Source: Gongronella butleri (taxonomy: Eukaryota; Mucoromycota; Mucoromycetes; Mucorales; Cunninghamellaceae). From it: DNA of 64,000 nucleotides. The position numbers and the translations under genes were made by a program. The stretch lies in NCBI GenBank assembly GCA_025201375.1, contig JAIWZP010000009.1, positions 1 through 64,000 on the forward strand. The letters run 5' to 3'. Of this stretch, positions 1-10,036 are shown piece by piece; position 1 is the stretch's first letter, and each line of letters starts with the position of its first letter. The notes under the pieces were generated by a model. It was not told the DNA's origin. It ran no database searches and was given only the letters and a program-made list of their open reading frames with translations.

Positions 1-904
1 GGCATTGCGGGCTTTGCGGCGGAATTGGGATTGTTGGCGGGTTGCCAGGTGAAAAAGACCGGAACGGGGGTAGGGTCGAACCCGTGTGGCGCAGCCTTTG
101 GCATTGGATCGATGTTTTCGAGGGGTGGGTAAAGGTGAGTAATGAGAGAGGTGGCGATTTGTAATGGAGTGGCATGATCGTGCGGGTACAGGCGCGCGTA
201 GAGGCCGAGGCAGGCGAACAAGTTGCCTTTTGTGATGAGGTGAGCGACAATGGTAAGGTAAGTGTGTCTATCTGGGTAGGACGTGGGCTGAACGACGTGA
301 TTAACGAGTTTGAGGGCGTCATGGGTAGCATTTGGCAGTAACAGGCGCTCTGTCAGCAACGCCACCTGCCACATGGTATCGTCGCGCTTGCCATCGATGA
401 ACAGCCACGCAAGCCACGCGGGATACGCATCCAGGAGGCTGCACAGGGTGCCAATGGACTGTGACGCGGATTCTGTTGCGTGTGAGAGCAGCAAAAGGTG
501 TCTAAGGCACTGGATGATCAACGGGGCAATGGCGTGCGCAGCGTCGCGTGTCGATGGGTACGTAACAGCCAGCGCAACTTTCAATTGCGGCAATAGTACA
601 TCCAATTGTTGCTGAAATCCTTGTCGACACTGTCTCGCCACTCTTCGTCCTCGATAAAATGCCTAGAAAAAAAAAATGGACAAGAACACTGTAAAAAAAA
701 CGCCCGTTTTCGCCCCTCTTTTTTTTTTCCTTTTTTTTTTACTTGAATATTCTGGGCGCTTTGTAGGCGAAGGCGGTCCCTTTCTCTAGCACGACGCTCC
801 TCTTGGGCCTTGGCCATAAGGCTCTTCTTGTCCGCGTGCGACTTTACGCCTCCGAGGTTGATATTGCGCTTCGACTTGTAGTTGCCTTCAAACGTGTAGT
901 TCAT
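1..904 (-). CDS. HUL5: HECT-type E3 ubiquitin ligase, HUL5/UBE3C family (N-terminal part, 3' end off window)
   Basis: Exon 1 runs 904-743 and exon 2 from 662 past the left edge. The intron (742-663) has GTAAAA and a T-rich tract ending CTAG, and is in phase 0. The protein starts MNYTFEGNYKSKRNINLGG and continues KAQEERRARERDRLRLQ, the signature N-terminus of UBE3C/Hul5. An IQ-like motif (QNIQAFYRGRRVARQ) is rebuilt exactly across the splice junction near residue 52. About 220 further residues of helical, leucine-rich sequence are visible. The catalytic HECT domain would lie outside the window. Family members are proteasome-associated ligases that extend ubiquitin chains on misfolded or stalled substrates. 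The start is the first ATG after a pyrimidine-rich leader on this strand. The gene diverges from IES2. Family assignment is strong; activity cannot be judged here. Confidence 0.85.
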
Positions 905-1027
905 GGACAGAAAAAAAAAGAAGAGGTAAGAAAGAAGGGGTGACGTGCCCGGCGGATTTGTCATGCGCCCTTTTTATGAGCAATTGAAACCCAGCTCTTT
1001 TTCTTCCTCCTCTTTTTGCAAGTTTCC

Positions 1028-1243
1028 ATGGCAAAAGCACGTCAAAAGAAGAAACAGCAGCCTCCCCCGGACTCGGAAAGCGACCAGAGCCCCAGCGACC
1101 CTATGGAAGACGACGAAATGCTGTCTGATCAGCTTGTGGACGACGGTGATGGCCTGGAAGACGATGACAATATGGACGAAGACGACGACGAGCTCGAGGA
1201 AGAAGAAGAAGACGACGAAGAAGAAGAAGAGGAGGAGGAAGAA

Positions 1244-1286
<43 letters not shown>

Positions 1287-2092
1287 CGCCTGCGCCGCGC
1301 AAGAGCCGTAGCACGCGTCGGAAACGCGGGCGCGACGCTGTAGCTAGCGACGAAGACGACGAAGAAGACGATTTTTTGGAGGTTGTACGCAACAAGCCCA
1401 TGACCAAGCGCCAGCGTGCCAAAATGAATCAGGACGACGCTAATAATGAGGATCTGCTCGAATTGCCCATGGACACATCAAGGAAACTCGTCCGTTCAGA
1501 GGAAGAGGAGGCTCTGCGACGCTCAGAAGTCGCTCGCAGGCGCAAAAATCAGAGCATTCAGCGCGCTGAAAAAGACAAGGTAAGATTTATGGCCAATTGG
1601 GCGCGCGCCAAGTCTCTCTTTTTTTTTTGGCGCGTGCCCAATGGCTCAATGAACACGACATTCCTCTGTTGCACGCGTCAGAGCTACCATTGGACTCGAT
1701 TAAACGCGCCAACACCTCATTTGACGCCATTTTTTCGGTTTTTTCTTTTCTTTTTTTTTATATTTTTGTAGCAAGATATCCTGAACAGGCTTCTCAAAAA
1801 GCAGGCGAGCAAGAGCAAAAAAGACGAGGCAAATGACCAGGAACAGCCGCGACGATCAAGGCATGCGGATCCGCACGCCATTCGCTACGTACAACACGCC
1901 GAGACCAGCACCCTGAGCATCCCAGACAAGCACACGCACGATGCCGTCTTTGCAAAGCAAAAGGCATCACCACCCAAAAAGCAATTGACCTGCCAAGTCA
2001 AAGGCTGTGTCAATCTCAAGAAATACACGGCCAAATCGTCTGGCAAGGCCGTTTGCTCCCTCGATCATTACAAATTGCTAGAGTCGCAGTAA
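1028..2092 (+). CDS. IES2: INO80 chromatin-remodelling complex subunit, IES2/INO80B (PAPA-1) family
   Basis: Two exons, 1028-1579 and 1772-2092, phase 0, 290 aa. Residues 1-100 are acidic and disordered, with a glutamate run near residues 58-88. A basic segment follows, then the PAPA-1 hallmark PMTKRQRAKMNQ near residue 124, continuing through ELPMDTSRKLVRSEEEEALR and RAEKDKQDILNRLLKKQ across the intron. The C-terminus has CQVKGC and AVCSLDHYK, a reduced HIT-type zinc finger. Family members are nuclear and needed for INO80 remodeller assembly and ATPase activity. The intron carries a strong hairpin and two T-tracts. The ATG follows a pyrimidine-rich leader. The stop lies about 140 bp from the stop of convergent NDUFB10. 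The reverse strand reads as poly-serine, which is a shadow. Confidence 0.85.
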
Positions 2093-2234
2093 AAAAAAAT
2101 AAAAACAATGAGGCATGTACATGATATGACCAGGATCTGGTGTGTGCTTTATTTGCGTGGTAAAAGAGAAAAAAGAGGGGGCGAGTGTCGTGGGTGGGCG
2201 AAAAAAAAATCTAATACAGTCAAAAATGAAAAAT

Positions 2235-2951
2235 CTAAGAGCGATCCTTCTTGCGGAAGCCCTCAACACGATTTTCCTTGATCGTCTTGAGGTACAGATC
2301 GGAGAGCGCGCGACAGCTTTCATCTACATGAACGAGAATAAGAAAAAAGAGTGAGTGAATTGCAAAAAAGTGGCATGAATGGGCCATTGACGGGCAAGAC
2401 GGTTGAGCGGAAATGGCGTGGGGATCGACAAGCAAAATGACGGCTCACGGAAAGCAATTGGAGGCGAGCGACAAGCATTCGGATGGCAAGAGGAGAGCAT
2501 TCCAATGCCATTTCGCGTAATTGCTGCCAGTTCGTTCCATTCCGTGTCATTTGCGAGTCATTCAGGCGACTTACAGTGGTTGACACCCTCAGTCTTGTAG
2601 CACTCGTCGAGCTTCTCGCGGATAATACGGGCCTCCATGACCTTGACCCAGTCATCGCGGATCTTTTGGTTGCGTGCAGCATAAATAGCTAAAAAGCGAG
2701 GAACGATAAAAAAACAAACGTCAATTGCCACCGTGAGCCGTGAGTCGGCCTGTCCGCTTACCCTTGTGGTCCTTGGGATCGACTTGGTCGAGCGTAGGAA
2801 CACTGTGTTGCATAAAAAATGAAAAGTGAGAGGTCGAAAACGGCAAACGATTTAAAAAAAAAAGACAAAATTGTCCGCGCAAATCGTGTCTTATCGTCTT
2901 TTACCGCTCGAATTGTTGGTGCTCAGGATATTCCCAGTTTGCAGACGCCAT
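2235..2951 (-). CDS. NDUFB10: NADH:ubiquinone oxidoreductase (complex I) subunit NDUFB10/PDSW-like
   Basis: Four short exons: 2951-2905, 2802-2762, 2688-2575 and 2323-2235. All have GT-AG introns and consistent phases, giving 96 aa, the size expected for fungal homologues. The sequence starts MASANWEYPEHQQFERV, then has a central helix with RIIREKLDECYKTEGVNHY and ESCRALSDLYLKTIKEN. The spaced cysteines (DEC, ESC) and EGVNHY/ESC block are typical of this accessory subunit, which sits on the intermembrane-space side of the proximal membrane arm of complex I. No cleavable presequence is evident, as is normal for the family. The presence of the subunit implies a respiratory chain with complex I. 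The 5' exon is only 47 nt, so automatic predictors may miss it. Confidence 0.82.
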
Positions 2952-3172
2952 GGTGGTTACAAAGGAAGAAGAAAAAACACAGAGTGAGCAAAAAGATGGC
3001 AAAATACAGCAACCCCCTCGCCGCACAAAAGCCCGATCCGGACATCCAAATTCGTGACTCCCTTTTTTCGCCAAAATCCACCCCGCCTCCCTCCCAAAAT
3101 GGCCGCACACCTCTTTTTCTTTCTTTTTATCGCCAACGCGCACAGGTACGTCCTTTTTCCCCCCTTTTTCAC

Positions 3173-3529
3173 TCACAACAAGCAGCACACCGCAAGGATG
3201 AATTCTTTGGTAACCGTGAACGACACGCGCCATTGGACGCGCAACACCGTTGACACGTGAGCCTGTTGCCCGACGTGTTGCTCAAGAAGCTTATTTTTTA
3301 CTTCTCTGAGCAACCTCTGGCGAACCGGAGCCGCTGACGCGGGTTGTTGACGCGATAGCCCCTTCTTACAGGGAGGCACGATGGCCATCGTCATTGACGA
3401 AATCAAATAGGCAATCATAGTCTGATCGTGCTGCTGCTTTTTTGTTTGAGATCTCTCTATTTTGTTTGTTTTTCCAGTTGCCCGCGCTAACACATCCCGT
3501 TTTTTAATGGAATCGCAATAGGATAGCAT
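3173..3529 (-). CDS. hypothetical small reading frame upstream of NDUFB10 (uncertain)
   Basis: An open frame of 118 codons on the same strand as NDUFB10, ending about 220 bp before its start. The first half is lysine/glutamine-rich and low in information. The second half (from PPCKKGLSRQQPASAAPVRQ to a hydrophobic end FILAVCCLL) looks more protein-like, with arginine-rich then hydrophobic character. I recognise no family. A GTGAGT follows near the end, so it could be a first exon with an unseen continuation. It could also be chance, since the surrounding intergenic DNA has other frames of similar size. Confidence 0.18.
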   Translation of the reverse strand: MLSYCDSIKKRDVLARATGKTNKIERSQTKKQQHDQTMIAYLISSMTMAIVPPCKKGLSRQQPASAAPVRQRLLREVKNKLLEQHVGQQAHVSTVLRVQWRVSFTVTKEFILAVCCLL

Positions 3530-4415
3530 CTCAGTCTCTGTTGATAAATTGTGCTTTTGGGATGGCTAAAAAACGAATAAAAAAGAATGAAAACTATAAA
3601 AACGTGAAAGAAAAATCGCCACCTGGGCGGTGTGAATCGTGTGGATAATAGCCCACGATGTGATTGCGCATGTGTGCGCAGTTCTTAAAGTTCCAAACAA
3701 TCTATGATGTGTTGGCCAAATGGACACACTTGCAATTGGTGCCGGCGGCTCTTTTTGCGCGGTTTTCCCATCAAACCTTGAACAAGCCGGCCCATTCGTA
3801 TGGATCTCATAAAAGGCACGGTGTAACCCATGTCAATTGAGGCAAAAGGGATATTCCCACTGTATTGGCTCGCTGGTGATGCTTGGCATTTGATTCTTTT
3901 TCAGGTCAAAAAAACTTCTCGACCCAAGCGGTTTGACATCTTGATGTGGGGAACAAGTGAGCTGCGGACATATCTGTAAGGCCATTGTCTCAAATTGTGC
4001 TGCGCGCGTGCCACAGGAACACCAAATCTGACTACAAGGCTGTCTGCTCGTCGTTAAAAAAAAAAGTGCGCACTTCCTCTTGCCCATAGCACCCTAGTCG
4101 TGTGACGCAACTCAAAAAAGTCTTTTTTTTTCATCGTCAACGCGGGCGATGTGAATCGTGATCAGCAAAGCGCGGAATTGGCGAGAATTTTCATTCATGT
4201 CGGCACCTTTTTTACTTTTTTGGCCTGTTTTTTTGAACGGACGACTTTCATGCACGTTTCCCTTGTTGCATGAATGGCTTTTCCCGTCCGCCATCCTTAC
4301 GCGTACAATACCTGTGCCTATTTGCCTTCCTTTCCTTCTTTTCCTTCTATTCCCACCTATTTTTCTCGCTTTCTCTCTTTTTTTTTTATCTCTTTTTGAT
4401 TTTTATTTTCTTTTT
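3530..4415. other. intergenic, upstream of MFS transporter 1
   Basis: About 0.9 kb with A/T runs and no supported gene. The last 150 bp are strongly pyrimidine-rich (CTTTCC, TTTTTCTC) and lead directly into the transporter ATG. This is the usual leader of genes in this window and probably contains the core promoter and 5' UTR. Confidence 0.6.
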
Positions 4416-6404
4416 ATGCAAAAAATCGAAGTCGAAACCAAGGAAAGAGTCGAGTCGGACAGCGAGCAGGGGCAATCGATCGGCAGCACTGTGCCCACGC
4501 CCATCATCACGCCCGCTGAAAAGAAATTGCGTCGAAAAATCATGTTTAGCGTGCTCCCGTTTATCTGGATGACCATCTTTGTCAATGTGAGTCGTTCTGA
4601 CTTGCGTCGGACCGCAGAAAAGCACGTCCACGATGCTCATGTTTTCATTTTTGGGCGTGATTCAGTTCGTCGACAAAGCAATGCTCTCGGTGGCGGCTGT
4701 CAATGGCTTGATCACTGATCTGAAACTCGTCGGTGATCAGTATTCGTGGATCAGCGCCATTGTTTATCTTGGCTACCTTGTCTACCAAGGCAAGCTCATC
4801 CAGAAAATGAAAAAATGGCCGAGCTGACGCGTCGTTTTCTCGTAAAACACAGTGCCAAACAACTATTTAATGCAACGCTTGCCATTGGCAAAGTATATGG
4901 GTGCTCTGCTCATTCTCTGGGGCATTGTTGTCATGGCCACGGCCTTTGGCAATACTTTTCAGCAGATGATGGCCCTGCGCTTCCTTTTGGGCGTAAGAAA
5001 TAGTGAAAGAGCGCAAAAAAAAAAAAAAACGCGTATTTGACGCGTGCTGCATTGTTGTGCAGATGCAATTACACGAGGTCAGGCTTGCTCACCTCTTTTC
5101 GCGTATGCTAGCTGTTTGAATCCGGTGCGTATCCCGTCATTTACTTGATTCTCAATACCCTGTTCCGCCGCAGCGAGCAGCCCTTTGTGTATGGCTTCGT
5201 TTTGGCGTGCAGTGGCACTGGCACCATTGTCGGCACCTGCATTGGTTACGCGGTCATTGTCACCTGTGACTACAAGCCATTTGGTAGCATGGGCATTTGG
5301 CGTGCTTGGCGATGGTAAGATTTTCGTGCCTATTTTCCCTTTTTTTCGTGCTCAAAGGCGTGGGTTTGTCTTTCTGACTCGACTTGCATCATAGGGGTTA
5401 CTTTATCTATGGCTGGGTCACGATTGGCATTGGCATGTTGGTGTTTTTGTTCCTGGCAGACGACCCGTATGCCAAGATTTTCCGTCTGACAGAGGAAGAA
5501 AAGAAAATTGTCGCGGAACGCATCAAGGACAATATGGTCGTGCGCTCCCAGGAGATCAAGCGCTCGCACATGTGGGAAGCCCTCAAGGAATTCCGGTTCT
5601 GGGCGTATGGCGTGCTCTACCTGCTTCTCAGCTTGCAAAATTCCGGCATGGTCGCGTATTCCGTCATCATCATCCAATCTCTTGGCTTCACGGTAAAGAT
5701 AGGACGCGAGGCATTGTCGTACAAAAGAGAGAAAAAGGAGCTTGACGCGCTCTTTTTTTTTTCTGATTTAATAGTCGGTGCAAGCATCGTTGCTGCAGAT
5801 TCCCAGCGGTGCGACGGCCGCCATCTTTGCATTGCTCGGTGCACTGGCGGTGCGCTTAACAAACCAGCGAATTTACGTGTGCTGCGCGTTCCTTGGTGTC
5901 GCTGTCATTGGCTTCATTGTTCTCATTGCGGACAAGTCCATGTCGGCGCAATTGGGCGGCTATTACATCACATGGGCCTACACCGCCACCATGGCGCTCC
6001 AGCTCAACATTGTCAGCAGCAACGTCGGTGGATACACAAAGAAAATCTTTTACAGCGCGTTCTACGTCGTCCTGGTAAAGGCATTTTCTCATGGAAAAAA
6101 AAAAAGTTTCAAGCCCGCTCGACTTTTGACACGCTCTCTTTTTTTTTTTTTTTCTCAGGGCACAATTGGCTCGTTTGCAGGCCCGTTCATGATGAAGCCG
6201 CAGCAGCAATACATCGGTGGATATGCCGGATTCATTGCGAGCAACGTGGTTGCCGTTATTCTGCTTCTCGCGATGCGCTGGGAAATGTCGCGTGAGAACA
6301 AGCGGCGACTTGCCAACCCTGTACCTGCGCCGCTCGACGAAAATGGCGAGTACAAGCAGGATCTCACCGACAAGGAGAACAAGGCATACATTTACAAGCT
6401 TTAA
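4416..6404 (+). CDS. MFS transporter, anion:cation symporter (allantoate/nicotinate permease-like), copy 1
   Basis: Seven exons: 4416-4586, 4666-4789, 4853-4992, 5112-5314, 5395-5692, 5775-6074, 6159-6404, giving 493 aa. A charged cytosolic N-terminus ends in TPAEKKLRRKIMFSVLPF, then come about 12 hydrophobic segments. Family marks include FVDKAMLSVAAVNGL, LPLAKYMGALLILWGIVVMA and, after TM6, a cytosolic loop with FRLTEEEKKIVAERIKDN. The C-terminus is DKENKAYIYKL. This architecture matches Dal5/Tna1-type plasma-membrane symporters for small organic anions; the substrate cannot be read from sequence. Intron 2 uses a GC donor (CAAG then GCAAGC at 4790), where the paralogue has GT. All six intron positions and phases match copy 2 about 0.6 kb downstream, so the pair arose by tandem duplication. 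Confidence 0.85.
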
Positions 6405-7045
6405 TTATATGATCCGACTACGCATGTGCTTTGTCGTCCATTTTTCCTCCCTTTGCACATCAATTGATCCCCATCTATGATTAAACAAACATCGCTATGT
6501 ATTTTTTTTTTTTTTTTTTTGGAGCGACGAGGTGCCCACTTGCCCTTTTTGTGTCGACCCGCGTCATGAGCAGCACGTGCCGGGTCGAGTGGTTACACCA
6601 ATGTCAAGCTGTTATGCCCTGAATTGTCCAGTGTGTCCGGCTGACTGGATGAAGCATCTTTTTCTTGATTCAGACTCGCCCCCAATGTGACACGGGTCAA
6701 TTTTATTTATTTTTTTTTTCTGAACGTGTGAAGTCACCGTGTGTCTGTTTGTGTGCGTGTGTGCATTGTGCTTACAATTGGGGGATGATCGATGCCAGAG
6801 CGTGCAAGGGAAAAAAGCAGCCCATTGGCGCCAATTTTTTTACCTACTCATCCATTGTGCGGCTTTGTTGAGCAATTTGTAGGCTTGGCCCAGAGCAAAG
6901 CGCCATCCAATTGTGTGATGTGATGCCCATAGTTGCAAATCATTCGTCTCCAGAGGGGGCGTGCCCCCTTACTTTTCCCTTTTGTGTAAAATCCGCCCTT
7001 TGGTCGCCCCTATTTTGGATCATTCCTCTTCCCAATTTCTTTGTT
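6405..7045. promoter_or_regulatory. spacer between the tandem MFS genes (3' region of copy 1, promoter of copy 2)
   Basis: 641 bp without a supported gene. It holds a T-run near 6500-6520 just after copy 1 and a short GT/TG-rich stretch near 6740. A CT-rich leader (about 6965-7045) runs into the copy 2 ATG. No conserved operator could be recognised by eye. Confidence 0.45.
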
Positions 7046-9114
7046 ATGGACGAAAAGGTCGAGAAAATCGAAAAGTTGGAGATTGAGGAGGGCGACCAGG
7101 TTGCCATCATGAACGACACGTCGAAATCCTCGGTTTTTGTAAAGTCGCCTGCCGAAAAGAAGCTTTTTCGACGAATGCTCTGGATCGTGTTGCCTTTTGT
7201 CTGGTGCGTGATCTTTGTCACGGTAAAAAAAATTCATCGCGAGAACAGATGCACTTTTGGACGCTAGCCCATTGATCTTTTTTGTTTTTTTTTCTCTCGA
7301 TTTTCATTGTTCCTAGTTTGTTGATAAGGCCATGCTGTCTGTTGCGGCAGTTAATGGGCTGCTCGAAGATGCCAACATGGACACGACACAATATTCATGG
7401 GTTTCGGCCATCGTTTACTTGGGCACGCTCGTGTACCAAGGTAAAAAAAAAAAAAAATAAGAAAAAAAAAATAAGAATCAGGCGTGCAGTTGATCAGCGC
7501 TCCCATTGGAGTTCAGTGTAACCAAAGACTGACTCTTCTTTTTGGCTTCGGCTGGTTCGTTGTTGCACAGTGCCCAACAACGTCTTGATGCAGCGGCTGC
7601 CGCTCGCACCATATCTCGGCACATTGCTGATTCTATGGGGCGTCACCGTCATGGCCACGGCCTTTGCCAACACGTTTGAACAGCTCATGGGGCTTCGCTT
7701 TTTGCTAGGGGTAAAGCGAAAAAAAAACATCAGGGACCAATGTCGCGCGCGCGTGCCTCCTTATCATGCAGTCAAGGCGGAGAAACGTACATTGCTGACT
7801 CGCATTTTTTTTGTTAGCTTTTTGAAGCCGGTTGCTACCCCATCTTGTACATCATTTTAAATACGCTGTTCCGTCGCAGCGAGCAGCACTTTGTGTACGC
7901 ATTTACGCTCTTCAGCTCCGGCTCGGGCACGGTCATTGGCACGGCATTGGGTTATGTCATTATCCTGACACTTGACAACAAGCAATTTGCCGGTATGGGA
8001 CCATGGCGCGCATGGCGATGGTAAACAAGGCACACACACGCACACACAAATGCAATGTGGGCTTACATTTTTCTGCACGTTTCTCCCCTTTTATGCAAAA
8101 TAGGGGCTACTTTGTTTTTGGCATTGTGACGATCTTCATTGGCGCGATTGTGTTCTTTTTCATGCCGGACAAGGCGGATGCGCGTGTGTTCCGTCTATCC
8201 GAGGAGGAGAAAACAATCGTGGCGGAGCGTGCCAATGACAACATGGTGTCGCGCACACGTAAGATCAAGCGCGCCCATATTTGGGAGGCGCTCAAGGAGT
8301 ATCGCTTCTGGGCCACCGGTTGCGTGAATCTGCTCCTCAGCATGGAGAACACGGGCATGATCTCTTACGCAGTCATTCTCGTCCAATATTTGGGTTTCTC
8401 GGTAAAAGCGCTTTTTGACCTTGCGGGGTCGCGCATGATGAACACGGAGATTGATTTTTGGGGCATTCTTTTTTTTTTTTACGCGCACCGGTTCAAAGGC
8501 CGTTGAGGCGTCGATGTTGCAGGTGCCAAGCGGTGCCGTTGCGGCGGTGTTTGCTCTGGTGGCGTCGCTGTCGATTCGCCTGTCAGGGCAGCAAATTTAC
8601 CCGTGTCTCGTGTTCCTTGTGCTCGCGTCCGTCGGCTATATCGTGCTTCTCGCGTCCAAGGCCGTCGCGAGTCAGCTGACCGGGTTTTATCTTACATGGG
8701 CCGCCACAGGTTCTATGGTCGTCCAGCTCAGCATCATCTCCAATAACACGAGCGGATATACAAAGAAGATTACCTACTACTCCTTTTACGTGGCTCTAGG
8801 TATCATATGCGCAAGGGAAAAAGTGACACAGAGAGAAAGGATGCTGAAACGAGACGCAATTTTACTTTTTAGGCCAAATTGGTTCGTTCATTGGCCCGTT
8901 TTGCATGGTCCCGCCGACGTACGTGACAGCCTATTCCACTTTTATTGCCGTCAATGTTGTCTGTGTGCTGTTGCTACTGGGAATGCGCGTGCAAATGTCA
9001 CGCGAAAACAGCCGGCGGCAACGTTTTGCCGTGCCACCTCCTGAAGTCGATGAGAACGGTCTGCCGCCTGATCTCACCGACAAAGAAAATCTCGCGTACC
9101 GATACACTCTCTAG
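7046..9114 (+). CDS. MFS transporter, anion:cation symporter (allantoate/nicotinate permease-like), copy 2
   Basis: Seven exons: 7046-7222, 7317-7440, 7571-7710, 7818-8020, 8104-8401, 8499-8799, 8873-9114, giving 494 aa. It is a close paralogue of copy 1 over the whole length: SPAEKKLFRRMLWIVLPF at the start of TM1, FVDKAMLSVAAVNGL, PNNVLMQRLPLAPYLG, the loop FRLSEEEKTIVAERANDN, and the end DKENLAYRYTL. Intron positions are the same. Phases are the same too, except that the last junction is shifted by one nucleotide (CTA-G then GC here; CTG then GGC in copy 1). All donors are GT. It is expected to be a 12-TM plasma-membrane symporter. The N-terminal cytosolic tail and substrate-pocket helices differ enough from copy 1 to allow divergent substrates or regulation; this is inference. 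Confidence 0.85.
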
Positions 9115-9492
9115 AGTTGTTGCTCGTTGCTCTATAGTGGCATGTTCTGTTGATTTCTATTCATCCCCACGGCTGCCGTAGATTCCCGCTCTCTTGTACC
9201 ATCAATAAATCATAAAAAGGTCAATTTTTCAAAGAGCCCTATGATTTCAATTGAATCCTTCATCCACTTCGCTTCAAGACAATCATCAAATCAATGAAAA
9301 TTATTAAAATCATCATTTGTTTTGAGCATTTTTCGTCATACTGTATCATACATCCGGCCAATTTTCTCAAAAAAAAAAAAAAAAAAAATAGTGGGTAAGA
9401 AGCGCACAAAGCCTGCTACAGGTGGATCTATTTTGACGATGCGGGACGATGATCAAAACGAAAATTTGCCAGAAGAGAGAGGTCAGGAAGTA
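9115..9492. other. intergenic, convergent 3' ends
   Basis: About 380 bp between the stop of MFS copy 2 and the stop of the opposing small membrane protein gene. It is AT-rich with an A-run of about 20 near 9370-9389 and AATAAA-like sequence near 9200 (atcaataaatca), a plausible polyadenylation region for copy 2. Confidence 0.45.
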
Positions 9493-10036
9493 TTAGATTT
9501 TATTTTTTGCATTTTGTGCTCGTTTTGCGCTATCATAGTATGCATAGACGCTGCTGTGACAGTCCTCTGCTGGACCGTCCTCTTGCGGTGTTGGGACCCA
9601 ACGGGCCAGCGTCTCTGGCGCAAGCACGGAGCGCATAGTGGAGCGGCGACGGGCCACGTCGACGGCCCGCTTAACGAGACGTTCGCGACGTGGTTGTTGC
9701 TGCGCGTGGTGGCGTGAAGCGGCGCCACGGATATGGCGAGCAGGGCGCTCGTGGACTCTCTTGGCAGGACGCATCTTGATATTGTATACAAACAAGGGAG
9801 TTTTATTGTAACGGCAAGAGGGGGGTTCAGGGGAGGAGAAACGGTGCTGAAAGGGTAAAGAAAAAAGAAAAGAAAAAAAAGGGGGGAAAAAGGAAAGTAG
9901 CGGGCCTTACCGGTATATGCGCGACAAGGCCAATTGGTCTGGAGCTTTGACGCACAGACGGGTCGGGGTTCCAACGGCGCAGCAAAAGAAGGAAAAGCGG
10001 GGCAAAGGCGAGCGACAGGAGGAGAAGAATGGCCAT
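9493..10036 (-). CDS. hypothetical small membrane protein with arginine-rich tail
   Basis: Two exons, 10036-9911 and 9846-9493, phase 0, 159 aa. The intron has GTAAGG and a T/C-rich tract ending TTTCAG. The start MAILLLLSLAFAPLFLLLL is a signal-anchor or signal peptide of about 19 hydrophobic residues, followed by RRWNPDPSVRQ. Residues 67-120 are very basic (RPAKRVHERPARHIRG, QQPRRERLVKRAVDVARRR), and the tail is more acidic and ends AQNAKNKI. I recognise no family. Support comes from the clean junction, the frame that stays open into the intron-proximal part of exon 2, and a pyrimidine-rich leader. It could be an ER or Golgi protein with a nucleic-acid- or membrane-binding basic face; that is speculation. 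Confidence 0.45.

Noticed and set aside
1129..1422. Poly-serine protein on the minus strand
   Set aside because: It is the reverse complement of the Glu-rich (GAA/GAG) run in IES2.
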